64,000 nucleotides of DNA, taken from Dallia pectoralis. Taxonomy: Eukaryota; Chordata; Actinopteri; Esociformes; Umbridae. Under the pieces are notes generated by a model that saw only the letters and a list, made by a program, of their open reading frames with translations, did no database searches and had not been told where the DNA came from. This document shows, piece by piece, positions 47,727 through 64,000 of the stretch. Location of the stretch: NCBI GenBank assembly GCA_029465975.1, contig CM055739.1, positions 11,375,513-11,439,512 of the forward strand, read 5' to 3'. A program made the translations under genes and the position numbers. Positions within the stretch are counted from its first letter, which is position 1, and every line of letters begins with the position of its first letter.

Positions 47727-50422
47727 CAGTTGGTTTGTTTCATTCTGGGATTATTCCTGAATAGGTACTAGTACATTTTTGGTTGGTTTGGTTTTTATTA
47801 GGTATTTTGACATTTTTTAATTATTGTTTCATTTGCCTGTGCCGTACCCATTTTTGCTGTGCTTATCACTTAAACTATGATCGCACATTACTTTTTACAG
47901 TTACAGTTTTAGGTTATTGTTTTTCTTTGGTGACTTTATTAATTTTGGCCGCATATGCAGCAACACAGCCGGTTAAGTAGATAACTCATACTCTTGTTGT
48001 ATAATTTCTTCCATCAGTCACTCTCTCATACCTTTTCTGGTGCATGATGGATTATGGTCATTGTAGTTAAACACCAATTTGGTTTTCCCTGTGTAGACTG
48101 CGTCCTGGGTATCCTTCCCCTGTGAATTCTCTGTAGAGAGAAAGTGTGTTAAGCTTTGCACAAGAACAAGTCTGAGATTCAGTCATGATCAAGAACAAGC
48201 ACTTCCTGTTTCAGTGAGCTCAAGCTGAGATAAAACAGCGGTTTCTCTCCCCCTCTTGTCTTCCCTTCCCCCCCCGTCTCCCTTTTATCAGGTGTGGCAG
48301 AGAAGACCCAGTTGTTGAAGTTAAGCGTCCCTGCTACGTTCATGCTTGTGGCTCTAGACGAGGGTCCGGGCCCTCCCATAAAGTACCAGTATGCTGAACT
48401 GGGGAAGCTCTACACTGTGGTGTCCCAGCTGCTGCGCTGCTGTGACGTCTCCACGCGTATGCAGTCCTCCATCAATGGTAGCCTTCGTTCAGTTGTCACC
48501 GCCATGTCCGTTCTGTTATTTTTCCCCCTTTAAGCCTTTCTTTGGCTCTCGTTCCCTCTCCCTCATTTGGTTTGTCCTCACTGTAATGGCTTTTTGCTCT
48601 CTGTTAATGGTGTTGGTCGCACATCACTCAGGCTTCGTCTTATTTTGTCGTGTGCCCTAACATACACACACTGTGGCGTGGCCCACTCCCTCTCGTCCTC
48701 CAGGTAACCCGGCGCTGCCCAACCCGTATGGCGACGCCGGCCTTACTGCCCCCATCATGCCCCTGCAGCAGCTGGTGTCCGAGATCCTGTTTGTCAGAAC
48801 CAGCTACGTGAAGAAGATCATCGAGGACTGCAGCAACTCTGAGGAGACGGTCAAGCTGCTGCGCTTCAGCTGCTGGGAAAACCCCCAGTTCTCCTCTACG
48901 GTGCTCTCTGAGCTGCTCTGGCAGGTAAGGGTCATTGAGGAGAGGTAGGTGTGTGTGTACACACACACACACACACTGGTCCTGGTGAGTGGGTGTTCAT
49001 ATCCCACTTCTGTCCTCCAGGTGGCGTACTCCTACACATACGAACTGAGGCCCTACCTGGACCTACTGCTGCAGATACTGCTCATCGAGGACTCCTGGCA
49101 AACTCACCGGATCCACAACGTGCTGAAGGGGATACCAGATGACCGGGACGGTCTGTTCGACACCATCCAGCGCTCGAAGAACCACTACCAGAAACGGGCC
49201 TACCAGTGCATCAAATGCATGGTGGCTCTCTTCAGCAACTGTACTGTGGCCTACCAGATCCTCCAGGTAGACAACGACCTGTAGACCCCCCCTGACATGG
49301 TGGAAACCTCTGCCTCTCTGATGAACCCCAGCCCTAGGTTCGGGTGGGTTGTGTGTGTGTGTGTGTGTGTGCCTGTGTAATGGTGTTAACATTTGAACCG
49401 TCCGTGTGTCTCCGTGTTGTGTTCCCAGAGTAACGGGGACCTGAAGCGTAAGTGGACGTGGGCGGTGGAGTGGCTGGGTGACGAGCTGGAGCGGAGGCCC
49501 TACACCGGGAACCCCCAGTACACCTACAACAACTGGTCCCCTCCCGTCCAGAGCAACGAGACCTCCAACGGCTACTTCCTGGAGCGCTCGCACTCCGCCC
49601 GCATGACCCTGGCCAAGGCCTGCGAACTCTGCCCCGAGGAGGTACGTAAGGTGTGTGTGCTCGCCGGCGTGATGGACCTTCTGTTTCTGTAATCCGTGGT
49701 CATTTACGTTGCATCTTTTGACCAACGAACGGTGTAGATAATCCTGTACGAAACCAATGGTCTCAACCTCATGTCTCCATCATAACCTGCCTGTGGTCGG
49801 ACAGACCATGAAAGACGAGAAAGAAAGAAATGTTAAAGTTCGTCCGGCCCATGTAGAGGTAAAAAACAAGGGTTGTTTTTCGGGAAAGTCTCAGAATGCA
49901 TCTGTAAATGCTCAAAGGTTGCCATGTGAAACCTGCACCACTCTTGTCAACACAGCTCAGTGTTTTTCTTTTTTTATTACCCAAACCACCTAAAAACATT
50001 TTCAACCACTCCGGTTGGTGAATCGCTTTGTCCGTGTATTGTTTTAGGAGCCAGACGATCAGGAGGCAACAGAAGATCACGATTCCTCCCCTCCTGAGGA
50101 CACAGCACTGTACCCCCACAATCCCTCTCCTGCAACGCAGTTCCAGCAGGTAACCGCCACCTCCTTACTCCTGCAGACCGGGACAAATGGAGGGTTTACA
50201 GTTGGCTCGTGTTGAAATCCGACCTGTATTCGTCTAATTCTGTCTCTCAACTCTCCACAGCAAAACAACCACCCTCACGCCCAGCCGTATACGGGTCCGG
50301 CTGCCCAGCACATGAACACGACCCAGCGTCCCCCACAGAGAGCACAGGAGAGCTGGGAGAGCACTACAGAGGAGGGGGTTCCAGGAGTACCTCCTCCTAC
50401 TGTCCAGACGACAAAAGACTAA
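32568..50422 (+). CDS. usp9x: Ubiquitin carboxyl-terminal hydrolase FAF-X (USP9X), complete
   Basis: Very large cysteine protease that removes ubiquitin from substrates such as MCL1, SMAD4 and beta-catenin regulators, acting in the cytosol. Forty-one coding exons (numbered 2-42; exon 1 is non-coding) join in perfect phase into 7,740 nt including the stop, 2,579 residues, against about 2,550-2,570 in human. The start is the first ATG in the [12 protein letters not shown] frame. Order: low-complexity N-terminus, armadillo-like helical scaffold, ubiquitin-like segment (about 884-964), USP catalytic domain (about 1556-1965), helical C-terminal region and acidic/Gln-rich tail ending TVQTTKD. The calculated position of the catalytic cysteine, C1566, equals the human number. 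Identity is certain; the paralogue USP9Y is mammalian only. Three introns carry minisatellites. Confidence 0.98.
36488..38417. repeat. 33-bp minisatellite filling usp9x intron 13
   Basis: About 58 units of TAGTGTCTGGTTATAATCAC plus GTCACCTTATATA, many identical, with interspersed truncated or shuffled units (for example near 36850, 37010, 37600, 37900). Units alternate CACGTCACC and CATGTCACC. The array covers about 1.93 kb of a 2.05-kb intron and stops only about 24 nt before the exon 14 acceptor. Its length is a multiple of three and gives a false frame of up to 195 codons. Confidence 0.97.
38442..43443 (+). CDS. usp9x: usp9x coding exons 14-27 (middle scaffold and UBL)
   Basis: Exons: 38442-38670, 39034-39341, 39456-39696, 39845-39994, 40088-40208, 40387-40517, 40651-40929, 41033-41158, 41293-41418 (or from 41260), 41598-41764, 41928-42036, 42227-42373, 42956-43102, 43236-43443. 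Exon 16 holds the ubiquitin-like segment ([20 protein letters not shown] onward, residues about 884-964). Exon 17 carries the Ser-rich [14 protein letters not shown] loop. Exon 22 has two usable in-frame acceptors; the later one gives the human wording [14 protein letters not shown]. Exon 27 ends DMYYLG at a donor that is copied into the following minisatellite. Confidence 0.96.
43444..44115. repeat. 42-bp minisatellite in usp9x intron 27 that copies the donor site
   Basis: Sixteen units of GTAAACATCTATTATTGACA plus CGTTTATAAATGTACTACCTAG. The last 13 bases of the unit (ATGTACTACCTAG) equal the last 13 bases of exon 27, and the unit starts at the donor GT, so each copy recreates TACCTAG|GTAAAC. 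Some units vary (GTGAAC, GTAATT, CCAAGGTAAAC, CCATGTAAAC). Exon 28 follows 111 nt after the array. Confidence 0.97.
44227..46429 (+). CDS. usp9x: usp9x coding exons 28-33 (USP catalytic domain)
   Basis: Exons: 44227-44447, 44606-44802, 45122-45295, 45460-45601, 45698-45901, 45986-46429. Exon 28 carries the Cys box [18 protein letters not shown], with the catalytic Cys codon at 44319-44321 (C1566). Exons 30 and 31 supply the zinc-ribbon pairs CRDC (C1726, C1729) and CEKC (C1773, C1776). Exon 33 carries the His box [15 protein letters not shown] (catalytic His about 1882) and [14 protein letters not shown]. All catalytic residues are present, so the enzyme should be active. Exon 33's start ([14 protein letters not shown]) and its end are the least conserved parts. 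Intron 31 is 96 nt and lacks in-frame stops. Confidence 0.97.
46520..50422 (+). CDS. usp9x: usp9x coding exons 34-42 (C-terminal region)
   Basis: Exons: 46520-46788, 47195-47420, 47534-47663, 48292-48477, 48704-48924, 49021-49266, 49429-49641, 50048-50149, 50261-50422 (TAA 50420-50422). Well conserved blocks include [38 protein letters not shown] and [20 protein letters not shown]. Exon 40 encodes [20 protein letters not shown]. The last two exons encode an acidic, Gln/Pro-rich tail. Exon 34 ends within the Trp codon of SDW at a donor that is repeated through the following G-rich array. Divergent spots are in exon 35 ([13 protein letters not shown]) and exon 38 ([17 protein letters not shown]). 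Confidence 0.96.
46789..47101. repeat. G-rich minisatellite (23-27 bp) in usp9x intron 34
   Basis: The array starts at the exon 34 donor. Units are GGTGGGTGACTGGTCGGTGG-like with variable numbers of GGGT; the phrase GTGACTGGT, identical to the exon 34/intron boundary (AGTGACTG|GT), recurs 11 times. Runs of GGGTGGGTGGGTGGG recur, the pattern of a stable short-loop G-quadruplex on the RNA-like strand. Confidence 0.95.
47690..47725. repeat. (TG)n microsatellite in usp9x intron 36
   Basis: G run followed by a TG dinucleotide run just downstream of the exon 36 donor. Similar short TG/CA runs lie in introns 16 (39829-39843), 18 (40219-40239), 38 (48959-48977) and 39 (49351-49370). Confidence 0.9.
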
Positions 50423-52600
50423 CGACGACAACCAACCCCCTCAACCTGCAGCTCACCTCACCAAATGTCTTTGCACACTAATATCACTCAATACTTTTAC
50501 CAAGAGCCCGAGTTTATTGATTGATTGACCAATCAGACTGTAGATCGAGACGAGACTAATTAATTAAGACCCAACCGGTAGCGCTCTCTTCTCTACAGGA
50601 AGAACAGTGTCCGCTTTGTCACCTCTGACCCTTGATCCATGCCATCGAGATGATTGAGCCCTTTAAGTTCTGCTTTCCATGTTCCTGTTGTGGAATTGAA
50701 GTTCTGTGATTTTTGGAATGTGGAGTTTGAAGAGTATGGATATTCTCCGTCTGTCCGGTAGAGACACGGCACTGCTGACAAGCAAAGAACCATACCCTTG
50801 TTTGCAAAGTAGTGTGTGCAGTGTTAAGAGCATCATTGAGATGAAAGACACTGTTGTGGGAGTTGCGTGATGTGTGTACAGGAAGTTAAACTAAATGGTG
50901 AAGGGAAGGTGTATATAAAATGTTTTTTTGGAATAGTTCAAACCTTCCATCCCTGGATCTCCCCATCCCCCCACAACCTACAGCAACGATGCAGCAATGT
51001 GTGCTCCAGACTGGCCCGTAATCTGTGACTAACAGAAATTGAAGAAAAAAGTAAAATGAACATTTCATTTTGTTTCTGCTGTGTAGTCAGTGCATGGAAG
51101 TGAGGTTCAGCATATTACTGGCTTACATTCTTGTTGATGTGAAGTCATCTTCTTTGAATTTTGCCTAGGCTTTTCTGTTTTTTTTAATTTTATTATTTCT
51201 TTCTATGAGAACATTGTTCTGTTAAAGTAATATACCAATATCACCAACCATTTGTGCACCAGTTTACAACGGCAGGGTTTATGAAAACTCATTTAATCTA
51301 TGCTCACATGAAGTTGAAAGAACTCACTGCTTCTTTATTGCTTTCCCCCTTCCACTTTTTGACCTTTCAACATAGCTATAGTCTTACAAGTACTCTCTTT
51401 CCATAGAAACGGTTACATTTTCTAAAACAGGCTTATATTCTACAATAACTGCTGGAGAGCTAGTCACATTAAGTGTTTCTAAGTGTTCTTTAGGATTCTT
51501 ACTGCAACAACAGCAGAAATGTTTCAATTGGCAACATGAATGTGTGGTTTGTTTGTGAATTATTTTTGTTTCACTGGGTTAATTGTTTGCAATTGGCAAA
51601 ATTCCAGCAAAAAAGATGATCACGATATGAAGAATCTTAAACAATTTTATTGAAATTTCCTAGATGTTGTTTTTGCTGTTTTCAAAGCAGAGGGAAAAAA
51701 AGTCTAAAGTTATTAAAGAGGACATTTTTGTCCAATTTATAAAAAATATGTTATTTGCTGTTTTGAGCTCTATCTTCCCTGAACAGTTTTTTTGCCTATT
51801 ATAGTTTTGGCCACAGTGTGATTTTGAATTCTGGAGCTATGTTTGACCCTTCAAAGTTGCTGCTATTTGCATCACATTAGTACAGCAGTGTGCCGGCTAC
51901 AAGGAGTACATGGGAAAAGTACATCTTTAAATTGTAGCTTTGTCATATTTAATCTATGGCACATTGTAAATGTCTGATGCATAGCAAACAAGTCCAACAG
52001 AACTGTAAGGATATCTCCTGCTAGGGAAACACGATCTCATTGAGTGACATTGCCAACAGTAGAAAATGTAAAAGTAGTCAAAATGGATTAGACACAAAAT
52101 GTCTGCCAAAACCAGAACTGTGGCCTATACAGACAAGCTGTGGAAGAATAAATTAAGGGGCAATACTGCCCTCCGCCCTTAAATGCAAAGCATACTGGGG
52201 GATTAAGGGGGCAACCGAAGACCCTCACAATGAGAGGACAAAGTATGGATTAGGGAAGTCTGATTAAAATGCCATAAGGATTTATTGTCATTCTTCCAAT
52301 CCCTGCTCCAAAGCACTACAGGTCAGCTTTCACCTCTTCCATTATAAAAATGATTTATTTTGGGACTGCAAGGTCTTTTTCTCCTTATTTTTCTTTTGGC
52401 TTTTTTTAAAGTGTTAGTTTATGATCAGATATGCCTTCTGATTTTCTTTGTATTTTGTTTGAATAATTCTTAAGCTCTTTTTGTGAAACATGCATGGATG
52501 GTAATTAAGCCCCAAATCTGCCTTAGAGCACTGTACAAACCCAGCACACTGTAAAATTATACTTTAAGAAAATGAGAAATAAATGGTATTTGAATTATGC
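50423..52600 (+). other. usp9x: usp9x 3' UTR
   Basis: About 2.2 kb without coding character follows the stop, AT-rich with T-runs. An AATAAA polyadenylation signal lies at 52578-52583, followed by GT-rich CCTGGTGTTTTTGG. The real cleavage site is inferred. Confidence 0.6.
52578..52583 (+). terminator. Polyadenylation signal AATAAA, likely usp9x
   Basis: Canonical hexamer at the far end of the usp9x 3' UTR, about 680 nt before the ddx3x start codon. Confidence 0.6.
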
Positions 52601-53029
52601 CCTGGTGTTTTTGGTCAATCATTGACAGGACTGTTGTTATCTGGTCGCAAATAACATACATATTTTGCAATAGTTTTGATTGGCTTGGTTGAAGGAAGGA
52701 AAGCAATTGGAGTAATAGTTTAGATAGTTGTATATTTTCGTTTGACCTGTTTTGCCTTTTTTGCTTTTGGAAGGAGATGAAACAGACTCCATAACCCCGA
52801 ATCCAAACTCTGCATCACCACTCGATGCATCTCTGCTCAGTCAAATTTCCCAGACTTTCTAAAACGCTGCGTGAAGGTTTGCTATATTGTCGCGATATGA
52901 GCAGCCAATGCCCTCCTCTCTTCTGTCTGCAGTTGTCTCGTCCAATAAAACCTTCCGTTTGCATGCATACTTCCATTACACCACCACGACACAGACCTAG
53001 TGGTGTGGGTGAAAAAGGCTTCAGTCGAC

Positions 53030-53258
53030 ATTAGACAGCCGAAACAGCGAACTAGTTAAAAATAAAAACACGAATTTAGCGAAAACAATTAACTGTAACA
53101 GAATATACAAACTAAATCTGAAAAAAAATCAATCATTCTGAAATTTAAGAAAAAAACAAAACAAGGCGAGCGCGTAACGTAGCTAGAGACGTCTACAAAA
53201 CCGGCAAACAAAGAGATCCCTTCTCGACGACAAAATTTTTCCTCAATATTCTTTAGTT
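53030..53258 (+). promoter_or_regulatory. ddx3x: ddx3x promoter-proximal region and 5' UTR
   Basis: A-rich leader with GCGAGCGCGTAACG and GACGTC-like elements just upstream of the start codon. The usp9x end and the ddx3x start are less than 0.7 kb apart, in the same orientation. Confidence 0.45.

Positions 53259-64000
<10,742 letters not shown>

Noticed and set aside
49063..49725. 220-codon minus-strand frame
   Set aside because: Antisense shadow of usp9x exons 39-40 including a CA microsatellite (THTHTH).

Overview
The window is genomic DNA from a ray-finned (teleost) fish. The evidence is vertebrate genes split into many short exons with GT-AG introns, encoding near-human proteins; degenerate Tc1-like and hAT-like transposons plus a retroelement tail of the kind common in teleosts (the Tc1-like copies recall salmonid/pike families); and abundant microsatellites and minisatellites. 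The exact species cannot be named from sequence alone.

Layout. (1) 1-5.1 kb, minus strand: the 5' end of kpna3 (importin alpha), three coding exons covering the importin-beta-binding domain, with a transposon-bearing first intron; the rest of the gene lies off the left edge. (2) 7.5-8.1 kb, minus strand: two microRNA hairpins recognisable as mir-16 and mir-15a, in the same order and orientation relative to kpna3 as in human 13q14. A 57-bp minisatellite begins at the base of the mir-15a hairpin, and a possible promoter plus first-exon donor for the primary transcript lies near 9.6-9.7 kb. (3) About 9.8-28.3 kb: no gene I can support; Tc1 remnants and long minisatellites (68, 22, 30/27, 26 and 14 bp units). 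(4) 28.4-52.6 kb, plus strand: complete usp9x (FAM deubiquitinase), with an inferred non-coding exon 1, 41 coding exons reconstructed base by base (7,740 nt including the stop, 2,579 aa) and a 3' UTR of about 2.2 kb. (5) 53.0 kb to the end, plus strand: ddx3x (DEAD-box RNA helicase), 12 coding exons up to just past motif III; the second helicase lobe lies off the right edge.

The most unusual feature is the minisatellite content of usp9x. Three introns carry arrays. Two of these (introns 27 and 34) start exactly at the 5' splice site, and their units copy the end of the preceding exon together with the donor dinucleotide, giving a row of decoy donor sites. The intron 34 array is also a strong G-quadruplex candidate. 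The third array (33 bp unit, about 1.9 kb) fills nearly all of intron 13.

The genes do not form one pathway. The window joins a block corresponding to human 13q14 (kpna3, mir-15a/16) to a block corresponding to human Xp11.4 (usp9x, ddx3x). Exon coordinates were placed by splice consensus, reading-frame continuity and remembered vertebrate protein sequence, with no alignment run. Repeat family names are by recognition only.
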